From Planctomycetota bacterium (GTDB taxonomy: Bacteria; Planctomycetota; Phycisphaerae; Phycisphaerales; UBA1924): a DNA stretch of 64,000 nucleotides. A program made the position numbers and the translations under genes. The stretch spans positions 62,001 to 126,000 of the forward strand of contig JAGWZK010000005.1 of NCBI GenBank assembly GCA_018968885.1, given 5' to 3'. Below are positions 1-7,327 of this stretch, one piece after another (the first letter of the stretch is position 1; each line of letters starts with the position of its first letter). The notes under the pieces were generated by a model that worked only from the letters and a program-made list of their open reading frames with translations, had not been told where the DNA came from and made no database searches.

Positions 1-364
1 CGGTGCGGCCATCGGGAAGGCCAAGCACTCCGAAGGACTCGATGATCGGTGCCGCAGCGATGATGAGGCCTTTGGGAGGCGATGCGGCAGTGGAGCGCTG
101 GCCTGCACGGGGAGTGACGGTCAGGCCGCTGTCTGCTTCCAGGTCGCGGATGAGTTCGTCGTAATAGGCAAAGCCGGTGTTTGGCCACTCGATCTTGACA
201 TCGCCGACGAGTTTGCGGCCGCTGTCGAGGAGGACTTTGAGAAAGCCCCCCATGACGGACCATGTGACCAGCACCATGGTGGTGCAGAGCATGACCGCCA
301 ATGAGGAGAGCAAGGGCATGATCTTGCTGGTGAGATAGCGGCGGGTGAGGAGGGCTTGGTACAC
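1..364 (-). CDS. LolC/LolE-type ABC permease, N-terminal part
   Basis: This is the first 121 codons of a minus-strand gene that runs off the left edge. The product opens with VYQALLTRRYLTSK, then one membrane segment (about residues 16-40), then SVMGGFLKVLL and a polar stretch that would lie outside the inner membrane. This is the layout of the N-terminus of LolC/LolE-like permeases, which with an ATPase release lipoproteins from the inner membrane; the exact substrate is inferred. The GTG at 364 was chosen because a TAAACT hexamer lies 8 nt upstream and the protein then starts as family members do. An in-frame GTG at 394 is the alternative, directly after a stop codon. The rest of the permease and any ATPase partner lie outside the window. 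Confidence 0.7.
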   Translation of the reverse strand, partial: MYQALLTRRYLTSKIMPLLSSLAVMLCTTMVLVTWSVMGGFLKVLLDSGRKLVGDVKIEWPNTGFAYYDELIRDLEADSGLTVTPRAGQRSTAASPPKGLIIAAAPIIESFGVLGLPDGRT

Positions 365-372
365 GGGTGCGG

Positions 373-378
373 AGTTTA
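373..378 (-). promoter_or_regulatory. -10-like hexamer for the Lol-type permease
   Basis: Read on the minus strand this is TAAACT, 8 nt before GTG 364. No Shine-Dalgarno precedes the start, which suggests a leaderless mRNA. Confidence 0.4.
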
Positions 379-491
379 GATACCCCTGATGCACTTAGGT
401 TCACGGGTTTAAGGCGATCCGACAGCGCAGAAAGTGGCGAGAACATGACAACTGTCTGTCAGGTTGGTGTGGAAAGTTGTTCGGGATGGGT

Positions 492-520
492 TTGACGAGG
501 GTGTGGGACACCGGTAATCT
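492..520 (+). promoter_or_regulatory. possible recA promoter
   Basis: TTGACG at 492-497 is followed after 17 nt by TAATCT at 515-520. The first matches five of six bases of a sigma-70 -35 box; the second is a weak -10. It would give recA a leader of about 130 nt. The 395-657 gap also separates recA from the divergent permease gene. I could not recognise a LexA-type operator in it. Confidence 0.3.
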
Positions 521-657
521 CTGTCTATCGGATGTGCGTCCAGCACCGTCTCCGAAAGTGGGTCTGATTGGCAATTGCCTGTCGCTGCTCCTTGTGCTGG
601 TCAAAGGCATGTGATCGCCGGCTGGTCTGGCCACATGCAAGGAAAGGATGGTTTGGT

Positions 658-1956
658 ATGAGTCGTTCGGCTCCCGGTACGTCTACGTCGCTTTCTGGCA
701 CTCGTCCCGCGTCTTCCCAGATCGATGCCAAGAAGGACCTCAAGACAGACTCCAAGTCAGAAACAAAGAACGCGGTGAATGGGCACGCTACGAATGCGTC
801 AAGCGGTGCGCCAAAGCCCGGTTCGCCTGCTCCGGCTGCGGTTGCTGCCTCGGCGGGTGCGCCTAAGCCAGCCGCACCAGCGCCCGTGATCCCCGCGGCA
901 CCCAAGCCCAGCAAGGAAAAGCTCGCGGCACTGGGCCAAGCAGTGGGGCAGATCGAAAAGACCTTCGGCAAGGGCTCCATCATGAAGATGGATGTCTCGG
1001 CCTATCAGGCGATTCCCGGCGTCTCGACGGGCGCACTTTCTATCGATCTTGCGCTTGGTGGCAAAGGCATTCCTCGCGGTCGCATCGCCGAAATCTTCGG
1101 CCCGGAATCCAGCGGTAAGACCACGCTGGCCCTCACTGTGCTCGCCAATGCCCAGCGCGATGGCGGCGTCGCGGCATTCATCGATGCCGAGCACGCCCTC
1201 GACCCCTCCTGGGCACGCCGCCTGGGTGTGAATATCGATGAGCTGCTTGTGTCGCAGCCCGATACCGGCGAGCAGGCCCTGGAAATCTGCGAACTCCTGG
1301 TGCGTTCCAACGCCGTGGATGTGATCGTCATCGACTCGGTCGCTGCCCTGATTCCCAAGGCGGAAATCGAAGGCGAAATGGGTGATTCGGCGGTCGGTCT
1401 GCACGCCCGACTGATGAGCCAGGCGATGCGCAAGCTCACCGGCATCATCAACCGAACCAGTTGCACAGTGATCTTCATCAACCAGATCCGTGAAAAGATC
1501 GGCGTGATGTATGGCTCACCGGAAACCACCACCGGCGGCCGCGCTCTTAAGTTCTATTCGTCGGTGCGCATCGACATCCGCCGCATCGGCGCGATCAAGG
1601 AAGGTGACAACACCATCGGCTCGCGCACTCGCGCTCGTGTGGTGAAGAACAAGATCGCGCCACCCTTCCGCGAGGCCGAGTTTGACATCATGTACGACGA
1701 AGGCATCTCGTGGGCGGGCGACCTCATCGACCTGGCCGTGGAAGATGAGATCATCGAAAAGTCCGGCTCGTGGTATTCCTACGGCGAAACCAAGATCGGC
1801 CAGGGGCGCGAGGCGGCTAAGGCCTTCTTGAAGGCCAACAAGCCGGTGGCCGAAGAAGTTCGCCGCCGCACGCTGGCCAAGCGCATGACCAACCCCGAGA
1901 CCGCGGCGAAGGTGACCAAGCCGGAGCCCGGTGATGAGGATGAAGGCGAGGAATAA
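658..1956 (+). CDS. recA: recombinase RecA
   Basis: RecA forms filaments on single-stranded DNA, drives homologous recombination and triggers the SOS response. The core begins near residue 83 ([18 protein letters not shown]). Walker A GPESSGKT is at about 148-155, and the DNA-binding and core signatures [18 protein letters not shown] and [10 protein letters not shown] follow. The product is 432 residues, longer than the usual 340-360, because of an N-terminal extension of about 82 residues rich in Ala, Pro, Ser and Lys. The C-terminus is acidic, as in other RecA proteins. ATG 658 is preferred because AAGGAAAGG at 639-647 sits upstream as a Shine-Dalgarno; the frame is open further upstream, but that part does not look like protein. 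The gene stands alone, followed by a hairpin and tRNA-Leu. Confidence 0.97.
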   Translation: MSRSAPGTSTSLSGTRPASSQIDAKKDLKTDSKSETKNAVNGHATNASSGAPKPGSPAPAAVAASAGAPKPAAPAPVIPAAPKPSKEKLAALGQAVGQIEKTFGKGSIMKMDVSAYQAIPGVSTGALSIDLALGGKGIPRGRIAEIFGPESSGKTTLALTVLANAQRDGGVAAFIDAEHALDPSWARRLGVNIDELLVSQPDTGEQALEICELLVRSNAVDVIVIDSVAALIPKAEIEGEMGDSAVGLHARLMSQAMRKLTGIINRTSCTVIFINQIREKIGVMYGSPETTTGGRALKFYSSVRIDIRRIGAIKEGDNTIGSRTRARVVKNKIAPPFREAEFDIMYDEGISWAGDLIDLAVEDEIIEKSGSWYSYGETKIGQGREAAKAFLKANKPVAEEVRRRTLAKRMTNPETAAKVTKPEPGDEDEGEE

Positions 1957-2054
1957 CTGATTCGTGACTTCGATCCACCCCCCGCTGGAGGAGCGAGGAG
2001 ATCTATCTCTGTCGGGAATCTGGGGAGTTTGACAGCCAAATGGCCTCGAAGTGG

Positions 2055-2076
2055 CCCCGGAGGGAAACCTTCGGGG
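2055..2076 (+). terminator. stem-loop after recA, possible terminator
   Basis: CCCCGGAGG, a GAAA tetraloop and CCTTCGGGG form a nine-pair stem with one G-U pair. The downstream tail is only weakly T-rich (CTGTCTTGTC), so this may be a weak terminator or an mRNA-end structure. An upstream GACAGCC at 2030-2036 could pair with the 3' flank as a longer stem. Confidence 0.4.
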
Positions 2077-2125
2077 CTGTCTTGTCGGACAGGATGGGGC
2101 GGAATAACATCCCCCCTCACAGCAT

Positions 2126-2209
2126 GCGGCTGTGGCGGAATTGGCAGACGCGCTAGATTCAGGTTCTAGTGGCCGCAAGGTCGTGGAGGTTCAAGTCCTC
2201 TCAGCCGCA
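2126..2209 (+). tRNA. tRNA-Leu (anticodon CAG)
   Basis: The acceptor stem GCGGCTG (2126-2132) pairs with CAGCCGC (2202-2208), followed by discriminator A. The anticodon stem CTAGA/TCTAG encloses the loop TTCAGGT, so the anticodon is CAG at 2160-2162 and reads CUG. A long variable arm (TGGCCGCAAGGTCGT) marks a class II leucine tRNA, and the T arm carries GGTTCAAGTCC. The 3' CCA is not encoded and must be added enzymatically. Confidence 0.97.
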
Positions 2210-2253
2210 TTTCTTCCCGCTTTCTTTGGGACCTGACATTCGGAGGTACCCCC

Positions 2254-2631
2254 ATGAGCCGTGCACGTATTGATCTTGGTGGTGCAAAATCACGTTCTTC
2301 CGGTGGCGGAGGCGGTGGTGCCGGAGCGGACAAGCAGAAGTTGATCAAAGGTGCTGCTGCTGGCGGCATTCTCTTGGTGGCTGCGGCGGTTGTGGTTTGG
2401 CAACTCGATTTGATCGGTGGCCCACCCCGCAATGACGGCGTGAACGTGCCCTCAGATCCCAACGCCTCGGCGACTCCAGAGAATCCGGCTCCCACTCAGC
2501 CGACGGCGGATGCAGGCAACACAGATAGCGGCTACGGCGATGATTCTGCGGCTGCCGCGGCACCCCCGAAGAAGCCGGAGCGTCGCGGCGGCGGATACAT
2601 CAATCCGGATGCCCCCAAGGACCCTGAGTAA
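2254..2631 (+). CDS. small single-pass membrane protein, unknown function
   Basis: The product has 125 residues. A Gly/Ser-rich basic N-terminus (1-30) is followed by one hydrophobic segment at about 31-53 (GAAAGGILLVAAAVVVW), then a polar Pro/Asn/Asp/Ala-rich tail ending in KKPERRGGGYINPDAPKDPE. It looks like a membrane-anchored protein with a disordered extracytoplasmic tail. No catalytic motif is visible. The start is supported by CGGAGGT at 2240-2246, six nt before the ATG. It is 18 nt upstream of the RNase HII-like gene and probably co-transcribed with it. I do not recognise the family. Confidence 0.8.
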   Translation: MSRARIDLGGAKSRSSGGGGGGAGADKQKLIKGAAAGGILLVAAAVVVWQLDLIGGPPRNDGVNVPSDPNASATPENPAPTQPTADAGNTDSGYGDDSAAAAAPPKKPERRGGGYINPDAPKDPE

Positions 2632-2649
2632 GACGTCGATTGGCCAACG

Positions 2650-3702
2650 ATGGCCGGTGAGCGCATGGGCCTGATCATCATCGGAATTGATGAAGCGGGA
2701 TACGGCCCCATGCTGGGTCCGCTGTCGGTTGGCATGTGCGCCTGCCGCGTAGATGGGTGGAAGCCCGGCGACGTGGCCCCCGATCTTTGGGAAAAACTCT
2801 CGCCCACCGTGTGCCGCAGTTTGAAGGATTGGCGCGCGGCAAAGTGTGGTCCGATTCCGGTTGCAGATAGCAAGACATTGAAACTGGCAAATGGCGATGG
2901 CGAGCGCTCTCCGACGATGCATCTGGAGCGGGGTGTGCTGTGCTTTATGAAGCAGTTGCACGGCGTGATGCCGAGCGATGATGCGGAGCTTGCGCGGCTG
3001 CTGGGTACGCGGTGGCCCATGTTGCGAGAGGAAGATGCTCCGGCTCAGCAGTGCTTTGCTGGCGAGGCGCTGGCGTTGCCGGCGGGGTGGACCAGCGGGC
3101 AGTTGGCGATTGCGGGTGCGCAACTGCAGGCAGCGATGGATAAGGCGGGTGTATCGGTGTCGGCGATGCAATGCCGCATGGTCGAGGTGGCGAGATTCAA
3201 CGCGATCGTGCGTGAGACGGGGTCCAAAGGGCAGACGACGCTGGAGCCGATCGGTGAATATCTGCGCTGGGCATGGCAGACGCAGACGGGTGGCAGCGAC
3301 GCAGTGAGCGTGGTGTGTGATCGTCTGGGTGGCAGAGAGCGGTATGGCGCCACATTGGCACAGATTCTACATGTGCCGATTGAAGCGGTGGGAGTGGTTG
3401 AGGAAGCGGCGGAGCGCAGCCGCTACGTGGTGCAGCTTGAGGGACGTAAACTGCACATCAGCTTTGCCGTGGAGGGTGAGAAGCAGCATGTGCCGATCGC
3501 GATGGCGAGCATGACGGCCAAGTGGGTGCGCGAGTTGGCGATGGCCAGATTCAATCGCTATTGGCGCGAACGGGCTGAGCATGAAATGGAAATGGAACTC
3601 AAGCCCACGGCGGGATACACAACCGATGCGCGGCGCTGGCTGCGCGATGCGTCAAGCATGTTGACCTCGGCGGACAAAGAAGCCCTGATCCGGATTGCAT
3701 GA
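2650..3702 (+). CDS. ribonuclease HII-like protein (DEAGYGP type)
   Basis: The 350-residue product matches the plan of RNase HII, which nicks RNA-DNA hybrids and removes misincorporated ribonucleotides. Seen motifs: GIDEAGYGPMLGPL with Asp14 and Glu15, DSKTL at 73-77, a third acidic site in VVCDRLGG (Asp224), and ASMTAKWVRE at about 286-295, matching the family's ASILAKVxRD. Two changes stand out. The GRG motif that reads the ribonucleotide 2'-OH is GYG, and the last catalytic Asp is Glu295. It is also much longer than the usual 200-220 residues. A later ATG at 2665 (MGLIIIGIDEAG) is an equally good start. ribD follows directly. It may be a diverged RNase H-fold protein rather than a standard RNase HII. 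Confidence 0.75.
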   Translation: MAGERMGLIIIGIDEAGYGPMLGPLSVGMCACRVDGWKPGDVAPDLWEKLSPTVCRSLKDWRAAKCGPIPVADSKTLKLANGDGERSPTMHLERGVLCFMKQLHGVMPSDDAELARLLGTRWPMLREEDAPAQQCFAGEALALPAGWTSGQLAIAGAQLQAAMDKAGVSVSAMQCRMVEVARFNAIVRETGSKGQTTLEPIGEYLRWAWQTQTGGSDAVSVVCDRLGGRERYGATLAQILHVPIEAVGVVEEAAERSRYVVQLEGRKLHISFAVEGEKQHVPIAMASMTAKWVRELAMARFNRYWRERAEHEMEMELKPTAGYTTDARRWLRDASSMLTSADKEALIRIA

Positions 3703-4803
3703 ATGACAGATCATGAGTTGTTCAACCTGGCTGCCAGAGCTGCTTTGCGGGGCATGGGAGATGTGGAGCCCAACCCGATGGTGGGTGCGGTGATCAGCCG
3801 CGATGGCGCAGTGCTGGGAATCGGGCATCACAGGCGATTCGGTGGGTTACATGCCGAGCGCGAAGCGATCGCCAATGCGCGTGCGCGGGGACATGATGTG
3901 CGTGGGGCGACGATTCATGTGACGCTGGAGCCCTGTTCGCACTTTGGTCGACAGCCACCATGCGTGGATGCGGTGCTGGAGGCGGGAATCACGCGGGTCG
4001 TTATGGCCCAGCACGATCCGCACACCGTGAGTGCGGGTGGTGCGGAGCGCTTGCGCAGCCATGGGGTGCAGGTGAGTGTGGTGCCGCACGCGATTTCGAT
4101 CGGGCTTGCCAACGCGTTTCTGAGGCGAGTTGCACCACGTGAAGCGAAGGCGGGGTTGCCTTGGGTGATTGCCAAATGGGCGCAGTGGCGCGATGGTCGC
4201 ATGACCAGCGGGCCTGGTGAGCCGCGATGGATTTCGTGTGCGGCGAGTCGGAGGCGTGTGCATCGCCTAAGAAGTGTGGTCGATGCGGTGATGACAGGTG
4301 TGGGAACGGTGTTGGCGGATGATCCGTTGCTGACGGCGCGAGATGTGGCTCGTGTGAGGCGACTGGCCAAGCGTGTGGTGCTGGATACTCACCTGCGCAC
4401 ACCAGTGACGAGCAGATTGGTGCAGACGGCCCATGATGTGACGACGATGGTGGTCACGTCCGAGCAGACGCTGCGTTCGCCACAGGGTCAGGCGAGGCGA
4501 TTTGAGTTGGAAGATCGCGGCGTGGCGGTGCACGCGGTGAGCGTGGATGTGCATGGCAGGCCGGATGTCATCGCGGCGATGGGCTTGCTGGTGCGTGAAT
4601 ACGGTTGCGTGAATGTGATGCTGGAGTGTGGCGAGGAGTTGCTCAGGACCAGTTTCGCTGCCGGCATCGTGGATCAAGCGTTGGTGCACATTGCCCCGGG
4701 AGAGGGGCCGATCAGGCGTGCCGCGGGCGAGGGGTGGGCTGTGCTGCGTCAGCACGTTGTGGGTGTGGATACGGAACTGCTGCTGAGCCGCGATCAGGCC
4801 TGA
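3703..4803 (+). CDS. ribD: riboflavin biosynthesis deaminase/reductase RibD
   Basis: RibD carries out two successive steps of riboflavin synthesis: deamination of the GTP-derived pyrimidine, then reduction of its ribosyl side chain. The N-terminal deaminase (about 1-145) has the zinc site: His50-Ala-Glu52 and PCSHFGRQPPC with Cys78 and Cys87. The C-terminal reductase domain (about 150-365) includes TGVGTVLADDPLLTAR. Length, 366 residues, is normal. The ATG follows the upstream stop codon without a gap (TGAATG), so translation is probably coupled to the RNase HII-like gene. No other riboflavin gene is in the window. Confidence 0.95.
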   Translation: MTDHELFNLAARAALRGMGDVEPNPMVGAVISRDGAVLGIGHHRRFGGLHAEREAIANARARGHDVRGATIHVTLEPCSHFGRQPPCVDAVLEAGITRVVMAQHDPHTVSAGGAERLRSHGVQVSVVPHAISIGLANAFLRRVAPREAKAGLPWVIAKWAQWRDGRMTSGPGEPRWISCAASRRRVHRLRSVVDAVMTGVGTVLADDPLLTARDVARVRRLAKRVVLDTHLRTPVTSRLVQTAHDVTTMVVTSEQTLRSPQGQARRFELEDRGVAVHAVSVDVHGRPDVIAAMGLLVREYGCVNVMLECGEELLRTSFAAGIVDQALVHIAPGEGPIRRAAGEGWAVLRQHVVGVDTELLLSRDQA

Positions 4804-4806
4804 ATG

Positions 4807-6096
4807 TCAGTGCGAAAGTGTGGTCATGCTGTTGTGCAAGCGTCCGGCGCAGGGCATTCCTTCGGCATCGACCATGACAGCAGTGTTATCAGTGGCTTGC
4901 TGATATTTGACCATACCAAGGCCGATGCGCTGCGAGCCGCGCATGGGGCTGTAAGTGCCGCTCGTGACCGTGCCGATGACAATGCCTGTCGAATCCTTGA
5001 TCGAACTGCCCGCACTTGGAAGGGGCTGATCGAAGCCCGTGGCATCGAGTGAGAAGGCCATGAGTTTCTGCTTGGGATGGCCACGTGCGTGCATGCGGGC
5101 CACGATTTCCTGACCAAGATAGCAACCCTTGGTGAAACTCACTCGCGAGTCGAGAACACCGGATTCGGCGGGGAGTGAATCAGAACCAAAGTCGATGTGA
5201 TAGAGGGGTGTGCCGCTTTCCAAGCGGGCGATGTTGAGGGCCATCCATCCTGCCGGACGCAAGCGCACACGCGAGCCGAGTGTGCCTTGGCCAGAGATGC
5301 GCAGAGCACCCGCGCCGTGGTGCGGGTCGTGCCCGTCCTGCACGAGTAGTTGATAAATGGCTTCGGCTGCTGCGGCAGGAACGATGAGTTCGTACCCCGG
5401 CACGCCACACCAATCCTCGCGATAGACGATCACCTGATGGGTGGCGAGAGTGCCAACGCGAGCTTGGCCGGGCGTGAACTTCGGCGCGGCCAGGGCGGGA
5501 TCGAGCGCATCCAAGAGCGCGGCGACAGTGGGGCCGTGTAACGAGAAGCGATGAGACGACTGCGTGAGATCGCGAAAGACACAATCCTCGGTGATTACGT
5601 AGGCGGAAAGCCCGGCGATGGTGCGGGACACGCTAAAGACATCGACCTCGATCAATAGGCGATCGCCCAATTCGATCAACAGCATGTCGGAATCGATGCG
5701 TCCCTTGCGATTGAGCCAGAACGCGCGGCGGGTGTGGCCGGCTTCAAATCCCTTGAGTTCCTGCGTCACCATGCGATTGAGAAACCCGATGCGATCCGCA
5801 CCTTTGAGTTCGATGACGGCGCGGTGGGGCATATCCACGAGCACGGCGTGACGCCGCAGGGCGGAGTATTCCAGCATCAGTTCGCCGTAGGTGGCGACGA
5901 CGTCGATGGGTGAAACTGTCGAAACTGTTGGAGTGGTGGGAGACGCAGCTGGTGTCGAAGGTGCGGATGATGCAGATGACGCGGTCTCATCGGTTGAGCC
6001 AGCAGGCGTCGATGCAGTGGGGGAGGCCGGGCCATACGCGATGGTCATGGCTTCGGCAGCGGTGTGCAGATGGGTGAGTGGGCTGGGGTGGGCCAT
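4807..6096 (-). CDS. ygfZ: YgfZ/GcvT-like folate-binding protein
   Basis: The product has 429 residues and belongs to the YgfZ branch of the aminomethyltransferase fold. In E. coli YgfZ uses tetrahydrofolate to support repair or maturation of certain Fe-S enzymes. The diagnostic KGCYLGQE motif, with its functional cysteine, is at 323-330, after the typical YSALRRHAVLVDMPHRAVIE opening (about 77-96). Residues 20-62 are an Ala/Ser/Thr/Pro-rich low-complexity stretch not found in E. coli YgfZ, so the true start may be later than ATG 6096. The gene converges with ribD, with only 3 nt between the stops, and diverges from the M42 peptidase gene. Confidence 0.85.
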   Translation of the reverse strand: MAHPSPLTHLHTAAEAMTIAYGPASPTASTPAGSTDETASSASSAPSTPAASPTTPTVSTVSPIDVVATYGELMLEYSALRRHAVLVDMPHRAVIELKGADRIGFLNRMVTQELKGFEAGHTRRAFWLNRKGRIDSDMLLIELGDRLLIEVDVFSVSRTIAGLSAYVITEDCVFRDLTQSSHRFSLHGPTVAALLDALDPALAAPKFTPGQARVGTLATHQVIVYREDWCGVPGYELIVPAAAAEAIYQLLVQDGHDPHHGAGALRISGQGTLGSRVRLRPAGWMALNIARLESGTPLYHIDFGSDSLPAESGVLDSRVSFTKGCYLGQEIVARMHARGHPKQKLMAFSLDATGFDQPLPSAGSSIKDSTGIVIGTVTSGTYSPMRGSQRIGLGMVKYQQATDNTAVMVDAEGMPCAGRLHNSMTTLSH

Positions 6097-6209
6097 GGTG
6101 GGAATCGGTACAGAGCAAGTCAGGAATAGGGGGAGGATTCTACGGTTTGGATGCCACGACTATCCTCTGAGCACGAAAAGGGATCACATTTGCGTAGGAG
6201 AGTCTTGGT

Positions 6210-7301
6210 ATGCCGACCGCGTTCAATTTCGATCTGCTCAAGCGTCTGTGCGAGACCCCTGGCGTTCCTGGGCGTGAAGAGCGTGTGCGTGAGTTGATTG
6301 AGAAGGAGATCGGCGGCCTCTTTGACGAGGTGAAGACCGATCCGCTGGGCAACCTGATCTGCACGCGCAAGCCCCGCACGGGCAAAAAGGTCAAGAAGAT
6401 CAGCCCTCCCAAGGGGCAGGGTCGGCCCACGCGCGTCATGCTGCTGTGCCACATGGATGAGATCGGTTTCTATGTGACCGCCATCGACGACAAGGGCTTT
6501 TTGTGGATGAACGCGGCAGGCGGGTTTGATACTCGCAATATGTTCTCACGCCGCGTAATGGTGGTGGCGGATGGTGGGGATATTCAGGGCGTGATGAACC
6601 CCGGTGGCCGCCCGATTCATATCTCTGGCCCTAAGGATCGCGAGAAGATTCCCGAGGTCAAAGAATTCTTTGTTGATATTGGTCTCAGTGGCGATCAGGT
6701 GAAGAAGAAGGTCAAGGTCGGCGACTACGTAGTGATGAATGAGCCGTGCATTGAGGTGGGAAACAAGGTTGTGTCCAAGGCGCTGGACAATCGCGTTGCT
6801 TGCTGGCTGGGGATCGAATCGATTCGTCAGTTGGATGCGTCCGGCTCCGGCCATCAGTGCGAGGTGGTGGTAGCCTTTACCGTGCAGGAGGAAGTGGGCC
6901 TGCGCGGTGCGAAGACCGCCAGCCACGCCGTGCTGCCGGATATCGGCCTGGGCATCGACGTCACGCTGGCGTGCGATACTCCCGGCGTGCCTGCCGAAGA
7001 AGCTGTGACGCGTCATGGTCAGGGGTTCGGCCTGCACATCAAGGATTCGAGTTTCATCAGCGATCATCGTCTGGTTTCAGAGTTTGAAGACCTGGCCAAG
7101 ATGAACAAGATTCCTTATCAGCGGACGATCCTCGCGGCAGGCGGACAGGATGGTGCTGCGGCTCAGCAGGCGGCGGCCGGCGCACGCGCGGTGGGCATCA
7201 CCGTGGGCACACGCTACATCCACACCGTGACCGAGATGATCGATCGCAAGGATCTGGAAGCGGCGCGGAACATCCTCGCGGCGTATCTGGGTCAGGCCTG
7301 A
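6210..7301 (+). CDS. M42-family metallo-aminopeptidase
   Basis: The 363-residue product matches M42 aminopeptidases (glutamyl or deblocking aminopeptidase, historically called cellulase M), cytoplasmic enzymes that trim peptides. Metal-site motifs are visible: HMDEIGF with His81 and Asp83, ALDNRVA with the bridging Asp193, and VQEEVGLRGA with Glu227/228 as base and ligand. The late histidine motif is RYIHTVTEM. An unusual insert of Lys/Pro-rich sequence lies at about 52-72. TAGGAGAG at 6198-6205 is the Shine-Dalgarno for ATG 6210. The start context CTTGGTATG resembles that of recA (TTTGGTATG). The gene is monocistronic and converges with the 961-residue gene. Confidence 0.9.
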   Translation: MPTAFNFDLLKRLCETPGVPGREERVRELIEKEIGGLFDEVKTDPLGNLICTRKPRTGKKVKKISPPKGQGRPTRVMLLCHMDEIGFYVTAIDDKGFLWMNAAGGFDTRNMFSRRVMVVADGGDIQGVMNPGGRPIHISGPKDREKIPEVKEFFVDIGLSGDQVKKKVKVGDYVVMNEPCIEVGNKVVSKALDNRVACWLGIESIRQLDASGSGHQCEVVVAFTVQEEVGLRGAKTASHAVLPDIGLGIDVTLACDTPGVPAEEAVTRHGQGFGLHIKDSSFISDHRLVSEFEDLAKMNKIPYQRTILAAGGQDGAAAQQAAAGARAVGITVGTRYIHTVTEMIDRKDLEAARNILAAYLGQA

Positions 7302-7327
7302 TCTGTCGCAGAGGGTTGCACGAAGGA

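Noticed and set aside
568..657. Upstream extension of the recA frame
   Set aside because: The 30 extra residues are Cys/Trp/Arg-rich and unlike RecA; a Shine-Dalgarno supports ATG 658.
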